Shown in pieces: positions 18,281 through 26,939 of a stretch of DNA of 64,000 nucleotides (the first letter of the stretch is position 1; each line of letters opens with the position of its first letter). The notes beneath the pieces were generated by a model. The model was not told where the DNA came from and ran no database searches. It worked only from the letters and a program-made list of their open reading frames with translations. Both the position numbers and the translations under genes were made by a program. Source of the stretch: Thalassolituus alkanivorans (GTDB lineage Bacteria > Pseudomonadota > Gammaproteobacteria > Pseudomonadales > Oceanobacteraceae); contig NZ_JAJAEL010000037.1 of the NCBI RefSeq assembly GCF_020447205.1, forward strand, positions 236,731 to 300,730. Direction: 5' to 3'.

Positions 18281-19106
18281 TATGAGCCTCCTTGAACAGG
18301 TCATCTAACAGGGAAAGTAAGGTTTCATTCCAGCCCGCCGGTCCGGCTTTACTGGCAATCCGCAGCTGTGGGTGCTGCAGTTCGAGGGTGTTTTTTATAC
18401 CGGGAATCACAATGGCGTAGTCGGCGGCGCTGAGCATGGCGCGGTCATTTTCGCCATCACCCAGGGCGATAACTTTCACCGGCTGTTGCCATAACGCTTC
18501 GTAATGATGACGGCAGAATTCCAGACCGTGGGCCTTATCGTTAGGCCCCATCACATGATGAAAACGGCCGCCACTGAGCAAACGCAAGTTGTGGCTGCTC
18601 AGAGCCAGACGAAATTCTGCGAGCTGCTCATCGCTGCCGGTCCAGACCAGAGGCTCGGACGCGCTGCGCTGTTTTGCCAGGTGAGCGTCTTCTACCGATA
18701 AACCGGTTAATGCCGCTACTTCGGTGGCGGTCATATCGTTAAAACCACGGAACTGAAAACCCTGCTGACGCAGACTGTGCAGCACTTTCAGTATGGCCAG
18801 ATAACTGCTGTGCAGAATCTCGCTGTTGTAGCCATTACCGTTACTTTTCGGAATAAAAATCGCACCGCCGTTTTCGCAGACAAAGGGATCGTGGTTGTCC
18901 AGCGTTTCTCTCAGAAGCAGCATTTCGGCAAAGGTTTTACTGCTGTTAAATACGCAGGGAATATTCAGGCTGTGCAGTTTTTTTAAGGCTTTTTCCGCCG
19001 CCTGTGCGCTGTAGCTGTGATGATCGAGCAAACAGCCATCAAGATCGGTGACCACAACCAAAGGCAGTTCCGGCGGAGTCTTGTGCGGATGTGTGGATGT
19101 ATTCAT
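18273..19106 (-). CDS. HAD-IIB phosphoglycerate-glycoside phosphatase (MpgP/GpgP type)
   Basis: A 277-aa HAD phosphatase of the mannosyl-3-phosphoglycerate phosphatase family. Motif I is DLDGCLLD with nucleophile Asp21 and Asp23; the conserved FNSSKTFAEM region, FVCENGGAI, and the motif IV region ALGDGENDRAML are present. Next to gpgS it most likely removes phosphate from glucosyl-3-phosphoglycerate to give glucosylglycerate; known members accept glucosyl and mannosyl forms. It overlaps glyK by four bases (ATGA) and gpgS by eight. Confidence 0.9.
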   Translation of the reverse strand: MNTSTHPHKTPPELPLVVVTDLDGCLLDHHSYSAQAAEKALKKLHSLNIPCVFNSSKTFAEMLLLRETLDNHDPFVCENGGAIFIPKSNGNGYNSEILHSSYLAILKVLHSLRQQGFQFRGFNDMTATEVAALTGLSVEDAHLAKQRSASEPLVWTGSDEQLAEFRLALSSHNLRLLSGGRFHHVMGPNDKAHGLEFCRHHYEALWQQPVKVIALGDGENDRAMLSAADYAIVIPGIKNTLELQHPQLRIASKAGPAGWNETLLSLLDDLFKEAHSG

Positions 19107-20098
19107 GGCTTATCCACCTCCGGGGTTTTACTGTGAATGGCGGCAACCTGATGCTGCGTGTCCAGCTCCAGAACCAGATCGGCATGCTCGGGCAACTCGC
19201 GTAATGCGTTCTCGGTCAGACGCTGATAGTGCTGAATAAAGCGTATCAGCCCGGCCTCGCTGAGGCTGCGGTCGGTGGTTTTGCTCAGACTGATTTTGTT
19301 CTGCGACAGAGCTGCTGATTGTTTGCGGTTACTTTCTTCCTGTTCGCGGCGCCACTGGTGTACGGCTTTCATGTCGGGGACTTTCAGCATTAGCAGGCGG
19401 TCGATCTGGGCGAACCATTCGGCATAGCTGCCGGCCAGTTGCTGATTGACCCAGCGCCGCCATTGGCCGTCGCTGTCGTCGCTGGCTTCAAGGCCGTTGA
19501 CCGGCTCCTGCAGGTCTTCTTCTGCAACCGGCAGACAGCCTACACACCAACCTTCAAACAGGATCAGATCGACCGTGCCCGTCACTTTATGCCAATAATT
19601 ATCCGGCAGGCGGTCATCCTGAATTTTATCGAAGACCGGAATCATTAAACGTTCACCTTCGTTCAGCTTGCGCAGCTGACGGGTCAGTAACATGCCCAGT
19701 GCCACATCATGGGTGCCGGGCACGCCACGGGTGGTCAGCAGCGGGTGAATATTCAGTGCCAGCTGGCTGCGTTCGGAGTGCGTCAGGTAGAGATCATCAA
19801 TGGACAGCACTACGGTGTTCCAGCCCAGAGCTTTGCGGTATACCAGTGCCAGGGCTTTACACAGGGTGGATTTCCCCGATCCCTGACCACCATGAATACC
19901 AATAACCGGCACTTCTGTTGGCAGACGACCTTTTTCGCTTGCCAGCCAGGCGGCAAGCGGCGCCCAGACATCCGGCCACTGGCTGAGCCAGGCGGCAGGA
20001 AAGTCCTGCAGCTCTGTTTCGCCAGCGCTGCGTAATTGTTCCAGCAGTTGTGGATCGCTGCTGAGTGATTGTGGCCAGAGTGTTGGTTGAAAATTCAT
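19103..20098 (-). CDS. D-glycerate 3-kinase
   Basis: A 331-aa kinase related to plant-type glycerate kinase and YggC. The P-loop GIHGGQGSGKST is at 67-78, followed by VVLSIDDLYLTHSER and the NIHPLLTTRGVPGTHD substrate block; LILFEGWCVG lies further on. It phosphorylates D-glycerate to 3-phosphoglycerate, the acceptor used by GpgS. As first gene of the operon glyK-gpgP-gpgS it can recycle the glycerate released when glucosylglycerate is split. Confidence 0.9.
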   Translation of the reverse strand: MNFQPTLWPQSLSSDPQLLEQLRSAGETELQDFPAAWLSQWPDVWAPLAAWLASEKGRLPTEVPVIGIHGGQGSGKSTLCKALALVYRKALGWNTVVLSIDDLYLTHSERSQLALNIHPLLTTRGVPGTHDVALGMLLTRQLRKLNEGERLMIPVFDKIQDDRLPDNYWHKVTGTVDLILFEGWCVGCLPVAEEDLQEPVNGLEASDDSDGQWRRWVNQQLAGSYAEWFAQIDRLLMLKVPDMKAVHQWRREQEESNRKQSAALSQNKISLSKTTDRSLSEAGLIRFIQHYQRLTENALRELPEHADLVLELDTQHQVAAIHSKTPEVDKP

Positions 20099-20391
20099 AT
20101 CGATACCTGTTATCTGTCCCGGTTAAATTAATGGTAGAGCAGATACCTGAATGAGACAGAGCAGGCACTGTGCCAGATAAGATTTTTCGCCTGATTTTAC
20201 TGACCCAGAGCACTGCTTTTATGTGCTCTGGTGAACCCGAACAGAGGTAGAATGGGCTGTATAAGCTCAGAAGTGCACGGCAGGCGGTCTGCACGGGCAG
20301 GCGTTGATGACGGGATGTCGATGGATATCCTGAAATTTATGTTAGTGCCTTGTTTTGGTGCATTTTATACTGGTGTTTTTCATGCGCCCCA

Positions 20392-20423
20392 TGGTGGTGC
20401 AATAATGTGGTGGTGCGATAATG
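20392..20423 (+). repeat. Two 16-bp tandem repeats upstream of pheA
   Basis: TGGTGGTGCAATAATG (20392-20407) is followed directly by TGGTGGTGCGATAATG (20408-20423), differing at one base. They lie about 60-95 bases before the pheA start. Confidence 0.8.
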
Positions 20424-20447
20424 CATTGTCTGGCCTGGCAATGCATT
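20420..20447. repeat. Inverted repeat AATGCATTG/CAATGCATT upstream of pheA
   Basis: Perfect 9-bp arms (20420-20428 and 20439-20447) around a 10-base GC-rich loop. Each arm contains the self-complementary AATGCATT, so the site could be two operator half-sites or an RNA hairpin. Confidence 0.65.
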
Positions 20448-20485
20448 GGCGCAGTGTTCTGTTCGATTAATTTGGGGAGATTTTC

Positions 20486-21322
20486 ATGCAGCCACGGGTT
20501 GCCTATCAGGGCACTGCCGGCGCTTATTCGCATCTGGCTTGTTGTAAGGTGTTCCCACACTGGGAGGCGGTTGCCTGCGATGATTTTTTATCGGCGCTGG
20601 AGCTGGTGGCTTCCGGTTTTGCCGACCAGGCGATGATTCCTCTGGAAAACTCAACGGCCGGGCGGGTTGAAGAAATTTACCGCTTGATTCCGAAAACCTC
20701 GCTGTTTGTTATTGCCGAGCATTTTGAACCGGTCAATCACTGTTTGCTGGCATTACCGGGGGTAAACCTCAGCGATATTGAGGAGGTGGCTTCCCATCCG
20801 CAGGCGCTGGCGCAGTGCCATCAGCGTATTGTTAATCTGGGCATGAAAGCGGTGGCCGCGGTCGATACGGCGATGGAAGCGCGTAACCTGAGTCAGGGCA
20901 AAAACCGCAAGCGTGGCGCCATTGCCTCGGCGCTGGCGGCCGAACTGTATGGCCTGAACGTGGTGCATGATAATTTTCAGGATGTGATCGGTAATACCAC
21001 CCGTTTTCTGGTGTTCAGCCGTGAGCAGGAGCATCAGCAGGCTGAGCCCGGTATGGATTACATCACCAGTATTCTGTTTTCGGTGCGCAATATTCCGGCG
21101 GCGCTGTATAAAGCCCTGGGCGGCTTCGCCACCAACGGTGTGAACCTGCTGAAGTTAGAAAGCTATATGGATGGCGGCACGATGGAAGCCAGCCATTTTC
21201 ATGTTGATATTCAGGGGCACCCGCAGCAGCACAATATGATTCTGGCACTGGAAGAGCTGGAATACTTTGCCCGCGAAGTGCGCATATTAGGCAGTTATCC
21301 GGCGCACGATTACCGCGTTTAA
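20486..21322 (+). CDS. pheA: Monofunctional prephenate dehydratase with ACT domain
   Basis: Converts prephenate to phenylpyruvate in phenylalanine synthesis. The 278-aa protein starts directly with the dehydratase domain (VAYQGTAGAYSHLA; IPLENSTAGRV; GNTTRFLVFS near 170) and ends in an ACT regulatory domain (about 190-270). It has no chorismate mutase domain, unlike the gammaproteobacterial P-protein. The ACT motif reads LESYMDGG rather than the common ESRP, a form I associate with alphaproteobacterial enzymes. A ribosome site GGGGAG precedes the ATG by 6 bases. Confidence 0.93.
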   Translation: MQPRVAYQGTAGAYSHLACCKVFPHWEAVACDDFLSALELVASGFADQAMIPLENSTAGRVEEIYRLIPKTSLFVIAEHFEPVNHCLLALPGVNLSDIEEVASHPQALAQCHQRIVNLGMKAVAAVDTAMEARNLSQGKNRKRGAIASALAAELYGLNVVHDNFQDVIGNTTRFLVFSREQEHQQAEPGMDYITSILFSVRNIPAALYKALGGFATNGVNLLKLESYMDGGTMEASHFHVDIQGHPQQHNMILALEELEYFAREVRILGSYPAHDYRV

Positions 21323-21331
21323 CGCAGATCG

Positions 21332-22987
21332 TCAGACATAAACCTTCAGCGGATAATCATCCTGTAATTGCAGCACCAGAGCCTGCAGAGGCTGCAGTTG
21401 CAGACGGCCATGGTGGAAATCCAGACTCTCCGCTGAGGTTTCTCTTTCATCCTTCTTTTTATTATTCAGCAGACAGCTGGCCAGCGCCTGTGGGTGCAGG
21501 CTGGTGGATTGCGTGCGGTTGGAAAAATTCAGCAGTATCAGCAGCCGTTCCGTACGGCCTGCATTTATACCACTGCGCTCATAGGCGAGGACATCCGCTG
21601 ACGCCTGCAAAAGGCGCAGTTTTCCCTGATGCAGGGCCGGTGTTTTTTTGCGCAGCCAGATCAGTTTTTTATACCAGCTCAGCAGGCTGTGCGGGTCTTG
21701 CTGTTGTTGGGTAACGCTGTGCGCAGGGACGGGTTCGTCCGGCAACCAGCTCTGCCCCTGAGTAAAAGTGTTAGGCGGAGCATCCCACATCATCGGCCGG
21801 CGGCAGCCATCACGTCCGGGATGCAGTGGCCAGTAACGGATACCCACCGGGTCCTGCAGGTCGCGGCGCTTAACGTTTTGTTCCGGCATTCCGGTTTCTT
21901 CACCGTAATATAAAAACGGCGTACCGCGTAAGGTCAGCAGCAGGGCGGCGAGTATTTCAAGGCGGGCCTGGGTGAGTTTACCTGCACGGTAACGGCTGGC
22001 ATGACGGCAAAAATCGTGATTACTTAATGTGTAATTAGGCCAGTTTTCACTGCCCAATAATTCCGTCCATTTTCTGATGATGGCGTGAAACGCACTGGCT
22101 TTAAACGGCGCCCGTAAAAATTCAAAATTAAAGGCCAGATGCAGCTCGTCATTCTGACCATAATAACTGGCCGGTAAATCACTGTTGCCGGCATCGGCAA
22201 GCATCACTTCGCCTACCATCATCCGCTCTGGCCAGGCATCGATCCAGTGCCGCATTTCATGCAGCAGACTGTGCATCTCCGGCTGATCACGATCATAGAT
22301 ATGACGCTGACGATCATAAGGCCGTGCCAGTCTGAACCAGTCAGTCGGGTTATTACGCAGTTGCGCATCTTTGTAATACAGATTCACCACATCCAGACGG
22401 AAGCCATCGACGCCTTTCGCCAGCCAGAATTCCATAACCTGTTTAACGGCCTGTTTAACCGCAGGATTGCGCCAGTTAAGGTCGGGTTGCTGTGGCAGAA
22501 AAGAGTGGTAATACCAGGCCTGACGCTGAGCGTTAAAGGTCCAGCCGCGCCCGCCAAAACAGCCGAGCCAGTTATTGGGCGGCTGTTTACCCTTATGCCA
22601 GATATACCAGTCGGCTTGATCAGAATCCGGATCGCAGCTTTGCTGGAACCAGGGATGCTGGTCGGAGGTATGATTGACCACCAGATCGAGAATAATCCGG
22701 ATCTGGCGCAGATGCGCCTGCTGCAGTAATTCGTCGAAATCATCCATGCTGCCGAACTGCGGATCGATAGCGCAATAGTCGCTGATGTCGTAACCAAAGT
22801 CGCGCATGGGGGATGGAAAAAACGGTGACAGCCAGATGGCATCAATGCCGAGTGATTGTTCAGTGCCATCATTTAAATAATCAAGCCGCTGAATCAGGCC
22901 CTGCAGGTCACCGACACCATCGCTATTGCTGTCCTGAAAACTGCGCGGATAGATCTGATAAAACACTCCCTGTTGCCACCAGTTCAT
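21332..22987 (-). CDS. GH13 alpha-glucosidase
   Basis: A 551-aa alpha-amylase-superfamily hydrolase. The family start WWQQGVFYQIYPRSFQDSN, nucleophile Asp199 in GFRLDVVN, acid/base Glu260 in MVGEVM and Asp325 in LSNHD are all present, with the short C-terminal beta domain. The pattern fits alpha-glucosidase or oligo-1,6-glucosidase, releasing glucose from short alpha-glucosides. No signal peptide, so cytoplasmic. It converges on pheA (10-base gap) and lies near the glucosylglycerate genes; a role in hydrolysing that solute is possible but unproven. Confidence 0.88.
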   Translation of the reverse strand: MNWWQQGVFYQIYPRSFQDSNSDGVGDLQGLIQRLDYLNDGTEQSLGIDAIWLSPFFPSPMRDFGYDISDYCAIDPQFGSMDDFDELLQQAHLRQIRIILDLVVNHTSDQHPWFQQSCDPDSDQADWYIWHKGKQPPNNWLGCFGGRGWTFNAQRQAWYYHSFLPQQPDLNWRNPAVKQAVKQVMEFWLAKGVDGFRLDVVNLYYKDAQLRNNPTDWFRLARPYDRQRHIYDRDQPEMHSLLHEMRHWIDAWPERMMVGEVMLADAGNSDLPASYYGQNDELHLAFNFEFLRAPFKASAFHAIIRKWTELLGSENWPNYTLSNHDFCRHASRYRAGKLTQARLEILAALLLTLRGTPFLYYGEETGMPEQNVKRRDLQDPVGIRYWPLHPGRDGCRRPMMWDAPPNTFTQGQSWLPDEPVPAHSVTQQQQDPHSLLSWYKKLIWLRKKTPALHQGKLRLLQASADVLAYERSGINAGRTERLLILLNFSNRTQSTSLHPQALASCLLNNKKKDERETSAESLDFHHGRLQLQPLQALVLQLQDDYPLKVYV

Positions 22988-23080
22988 AAAGGCCTCTGCT
23001 GTCAGTAATAAGGCGATTATGGACGGCGCTTTGTGACAGAGGTATGAAGCCCAGAGTAATTACCACCGCTCTTACAGCCA

Positions 23081-25852
23081 TCAGGTTCCGTCGGGTGGTG
23101 GCAGCAGCCAGCGCAGGCATAACTGGCGCAGCTGTTCCTGACGGATGGGTTTGCTGAGGAAATCATCAAAGCCGCTGTTCAGGGCTTTTTCCTTGTATTC
23201 AGGCAGGGCATGAGCGGTGAGAGCAACCACGGGAATGTGCTTATAGTCCGAGGCTTCCTGCTCATGCTCCCGCAGCCGCTGGGTGGCGGTAAATCCATCC
23301 ATAACCGGCATTTCACAGTCCATTAAAATCATATCCGGATGAGCCTGTTGCTTTTCCTGCCAGGCCTTAATAAGGCTGCTGCCATCGGAAAAAATTTCAT
23401 ATTTAAGACCAAGGTTGCGCAGCATGCCGACAACCACTTTTTGGTTGACCGGATTATCTTCAGCCACCCAGACCAGGCAATCTTTGAATAATTGTGCCGG
23501 TACTATGTGTTTATTTCCGTATTGCGTACCGACGCCATTGAGACGGTGCACGATGCTGGACGTTTTTAACGGCCGTACAATCTGTTGCAAAGGATTGAGT
23601 GCAGGGCTGTTTTCATCGCATAAATACAACAGGCGCCGGTAATGCTGAGTGTTGCTTTCCTCCGGGGGCTGGTCACTGAATAAAAGATCAGCCGGAGCCT
23701 GTTCCGTTACCTGAAAACCAAGCTCGCGCATAAACCGGGTAACCAGTTCCCGCTCTTCTGCCTTCGACAGCTGAATATGTACAGTACCAGTATCAATGAC
23801 TTCAATATTCACCGGATTATCTGGCTGGCAGTCGGGCAGGGTAAAAATAAATTCTGTGCCCTCGCCGCTGCGGCTGTGAACGTTGATATCGCCACCGAGT
23901 AATTCGCTTAACTGTTTGCAGATACTCAGGCCCAGCCCGGTGCCGCCGTAATTGCGTGAGGTAGAGGCATCGGCCTGGCTGAAGTGTTCAAATAAACGCG
24001 TTTGATATTCCTTGCTGATACCGATACCGGTGTCTTTGATACTGAGCAGCATTTTCTGCTCACTGAAACGCAGGGTCAGAACAATACTGCCGCTATTGGT
24101 AAATTTAACGGCATTACTGAGCAGGTTGTTGACGATCTGGCGCAGACGGGTTGGGTCGGTATGAATGGTCTGATACAGCGGCAGGTGCAGATGGGCAAGC
24201 AGAACCAGACCTTTTTCTTTTGCCTGCTGGGAATACAGCGTCAGGCAGTCACTGATCAGTTCATGTAAAGGTACGTCCTGCATCTCCAGCTGCAGCTTGC
24301 CGGAATTCATTTTTGACAGATCCAGAATGTCATTAAGAATGGTGAGCAGGGATTCTCCGGACGTACTGATGGTTTCCAGATAGCGTTGCTGTTGCGGGTC
24401 GAGGGGAGTTTGCCCCAGTAACTGCACCATCCCCAGTACGCCATTCAGCGGTGTGCGGATTTCGTGGCTCATCATTGCAAGAAACACCGACTTTGCCTGG
24501 TTTTCCAGTTCGGTCTGTTTACGCTGCAGTTCTGCTTCCTGCATGCGATAGCGCGAGCGCAGGCTTTCTCTCTGTGCTTCCGTCATCTGCTCCAGCGTTA
24601 GTTTATGTTGCTGGCGTTCTTCATAAAAACGCAGGGCAATGGCCATGCTGTGAGTACAGACCAATAAAATGGAGCCAATGTGTGAAGAGTATTCAATTAA
24701 TGGCGTGATGGGCAGCAAGCCTTCTTTACTCAGACTGTGCACGATGACCCCCAGCAGCAGGGTCAGCCAGCCGCCGGCATACAATAAACCGGATAAGGTC
24801 CGCTGCAGGGCTGCGCTGATACCGACAATCAGACTGAGCAGGCTGATGATAAACGTAGCCGCCATGGTTATTTTTACTGCGGGCTGATAATCAATAAACG
24901 GATTAACCATAAACACCAGCAACGCCAGATATAAACAGCCCTGATTAATCCGGTGCAGGCGTGGGTGATTATGTTTTAAGCGCAGAAAACGTCGTGCAAA
25001 TAACGTAGCAAAGATACAAGCAGCGGCAACAGCCAGAATGGTCAGGCGTTCTTCCAGCCATAAGTTGTCGGGCCACAGATATTCAAAACCATAACCACTC
25101 AGTGAAATGTAGAAAAGCAGATAAGCCAGCAGAAAGCAGGTGAAATACAGGATGTACATTTCACGGGTTGTTGCAGCAATAAAAAAATTAAACAGCAGAA
25201 TGGCTACAATAAAACCGATATACAGACCGGCGCTCAGATAATCACTGGCCGCTTCCGCTTCCTGTTCGTCCCTTAACCAGAAGGTAACAGGCAGTTGCAG
25301 AGAGCCTGCGCTTTGTACCCTGAGATAAATCTCGTACTCACCGGCGTAATTCAGCCGCAGGGGAATATGAAAATTACGGTGTCGCAGGGGGCGCTGGCTG
25401 AACGGCAAGCGATCACCAAACTGTTCCTGCTGGATGGTTCGCTGGTCAAACTGCAGATACAGATCAACCCGGTCGAGCAACGGGAATTCAATACTTAACC
25501 GCCACTGGTCACTGGCTTCTGGCAATGTTACACGCAGCCGGAACCAATAAGCGTCTGGCGATAAACCGAAATTCGGAGTGGTATCCGGGTGGCGTCGCCA
25601 CTCGGGTTTTAAAGCCTTTAATTCGTCCAGAGTAAGAGCTTGCCGGCTGTCTTCCCGCCAGTACTCAAGTTCGCGCCCGAGGAGACGGCCAGAGTCCTGT
25701 TCGCTGAGTGTCCAGCTGGCCGGTGTTACGGCAAGGGCAGTCGCCGACTGGCCAAAAAGGCAGAGCAGAAATATCAGGGAGGCAGCAAACCGGATAACCG
25801 ACAGATAACCGGAATCAGCGGCGGATGCCTTGTTGTTGGCTGCGATAATCAC
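23081..25852 (-). CDS. Hybrid histidine kinase with 7TMR-DISM sensor
   Basis: A 923-aa membrane sensor. In order: signal/anchor (20-42), periplasmic 7TMR-DISMED2-like jelly roll (about 45-195), seven membrane segments (205-405), a coiled linker, HisKA with phospho-acceptor His463 in MMSHEIRTPLNG, an HATPase domain with DTGIGI and GGTGLGL (565-675), and a C-terminal receiver with phospho-acceptor Asp845 in MDCEMPVMDG. DISMED2 domains often bind carbohydrates, so a sugar signal is possible. The GTG start lies 38 bases inside the AraC gene; the ribosome site is poor and the true start may be later. Confidence 0.9.
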   Translation of the reverse strand: MIIAANNKASAADSGYLSVIRFAASLIFLLCLFGQSATALAVTPASWTLSEQDSGRLLGRELEYWREDSRQALTLDELKALKPEWRRHPDTTPNFGLSPDAYWFRLRVTLPEASDQWRLSIEFPLLDRVDLYLQFDQRTIQQEQFGDRLPFSQRPLRHRNFHIPLRLNYAGEYEIYLRVQSAGSLQLPVTFWLRDEQEAEAASDYLSAGLYIGFIVAILLFNFFIAATTREMYILYFTCFLLAYLLFYISLSGYGFEYLWPDNLWLEERLTILAVAAACIFATLFARRFLRLKHNHPRLHRINQGCLYLALLVFMVNPFIDYQPAVKITMAATFIISLLSLIVGISAALQRTLSGLLYAGGWLTLLLGVIVHSLSKEGLLPITPLIEYSSHIGSILLVCTHSMAIALRFYEERQQHKLTLEQMTEAQRESLRSRYRMQEAELQRKQTELENQAKSVFLAMMSHEIRTPLNGVLGMVQLLGQTPLDPQQQRYLETISTSGESLLTILNDILDLSKMNSGKLQLEMQDVPLHELISDCLTLYSQQAKEKGLVLLAHLHLPLYQTIHTDPTRLRQIVNNLLSNAVKFTNSGSIVLTLRFSEQKMLLSIKDTGIGISKEYQTRLFEHFSQADASTSRNYGGTGLGLSICKQLSELLGGDINVHSRSGEGTEFIFTLPDCQPDNPVNIEVIDTGTVHIQLSKAEERELVTRFMRELGFQVTEQAPADLLFSDQPPEESNTQHYRRLLYLCDENSPALNPLQQIVRPLKTSSIVHRLNGVGTQYGNKHIVPAQLFKDCLVWVAEDNPVNQKVVVGMLRNLGLKYEIFSDGSSLIKAWQEKQQAHPDMILMDCEMPVMDGFTATQRLREHEQEASDYKHIPVVALTAHALPEYKEKALNSGFDDFLSKPIRQEQLRQLCLRWLLPPPDGT

Positions 25853-26828
25853 CCGGTGTCAGTCCCATCCATTTTTTGAAAGCGCGGTGGAATGTGCTGG
25901 TTTCGGTGTAGCCCAGATACTCGGCAATTTCACGGATACTGGTATCCTGCTGCGCCAGACGCAGGCTGGCTTCCTCCAGCCGGCATTCATCTTTCAGTTT
26001 CTGAAAGGAGGTCTGCTCATCATGCAGGCGCCTCCTCAGTGTAGCACTGGATACACCGAGCTGAGCGGCGCTTTCGGCCAGATCCGGAAGGCTGTCGATA
26101 TCGTAACGGCGGAACAGCTGACGCAGTTTACCCGTCATGCTTTCATGCGGATTCGGCCGGGCGAGGAAATCGGCCGGAGAGTGATTTAAAAAGGCGCGCA
26201 GGGAGGCCGCGGTCTGACTGACCGGCAGGCTGAGTACCCGGCTGGGAATCAGCAGATAGGTGCTGTCTTCGTTGAATTTAACCGGTGTGGCAAACAGGTT
26301 CTGATACAGCGCAGCATGCACCGGTGGCGGATAACAGCAGCCCACCGATAACAGGGGAATACCCTGGCCAACCAGCCAGCTGCTCAGCCGGTGCCAGATA
26401 GCCAGCAGGGATTCGCTGAGAAAGTGATCGGGGTCTGCAGCCGGGTCATGTTCAATTTGCAGCCGCGATAGCTGCGGACCGCGAATAACACGGATGTTGG
26501 GGGCGCCGTCAAACAATGCGTAAAAGCGCCTGGCACGATGCAGGGCATGCTCCAGTGATGAACAGCTGATGATGGCCTTGCACATCATGGCAAAGGTGCC
26601 GGAATGGCTGCGTACTTTCGCCAGCCCCATAAATTCATCATCACTGTGGGCCCACAGGGTTGCCATCAGGCTGGCATAGTCATTGGCATTAATCTGCCCC
26701 TCAGGATCGGCCAGAATGGCAGCGTCCAGCCCGGCAGCGGCCCACAATTGTTCGGGGTCCAGACCGAGACCGGCAGCGCCGCGCAGTGGCGCATCAATAA
26801 AAGGGCGGGGTATCCAGTGACTCGACAT
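25815..26828 (-). CDS. AraC-family regulator with N-terminal arabinose-binding-like domain
   Basis: A 337-aa regulator: an N-terminal PF12625-type domain (about 15-205), as in OruR/ArgR-like and fatty-acid-responsive AraC proteins of pseudomonads, then two helix-turn-helix motifs (LAESAAQLGVSSATLRRRLH and IREIAEYLGYTETSTFHRAFKKWMG). The pair with the histidine kinase downstream overlaps by 38 bases and is probably co-transcribed. Effector and targets are unknown. Confidence 0.9.
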   Translation of the reverse strand: MSSHWIPRPFIDAPLRGAAGLGLDPEQLWAAAGLDAAILADPEGQINANDYASLMATLWAHSDDEFMGLAKVRSHSGTFAMMCKAIISCSSLEHALHRARRFYALFDGAPNIRVIRGPQLSRLQIEHDPAADPDHFLSESLLAIWHRLSSWLVGQGIPLLSVGCCYPPPVHAALYQNLFATPVKFNEDSTYLLIPSRVLSLPVSQTAASLRAFLNHSPADFLARPNPHESMTGKLRQLFRRYDIDSLPDLAESAAQLGVSSATLRRRLHDEQTSFQKLKDECRLEEASLRLAQQDTSIREIAEYLGYTETSTFHRAFKKWMGLTPGDYRSQQQGIRR

Positions 26829-26939
26829 GCCTGTAACTCACAGTATCCGGCCGGAGTGGCCGGGTGTGATTTTGTTGTTATTGATCAGGAATGGCAAGGT
26901 TTGTTGAGCATATATGTCATGCAGGTTCAGGCTGCCGGC

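Larger units (their letters stand above)
20099..20485. other. Structured intergenic region between glyK and pheA
   Basis: A 387-base divergent region without a confident gene. It holds a perfect 9-bp hairpin CCAGAGCAC/GTGCTCTGG (20205-20213 and 20223-20231, 9-base loop), a 16-bp tandem repeat and another 9-bp inverted repeat. A frame ending at 20470, with an internal start near 20315, would encode a short peptide with several Phe and Trp residues. No T-run terminator is seen, so an attenuator is not established. Confidence 0.5.

Noticed and set aside
20231-20470. 79-codon frame upstream of pheA as a protein gene
   Set aside because: Repeats and inverted repeats lie inside it and there is no ribosome site; kept only as a weak leader-peptide idea.
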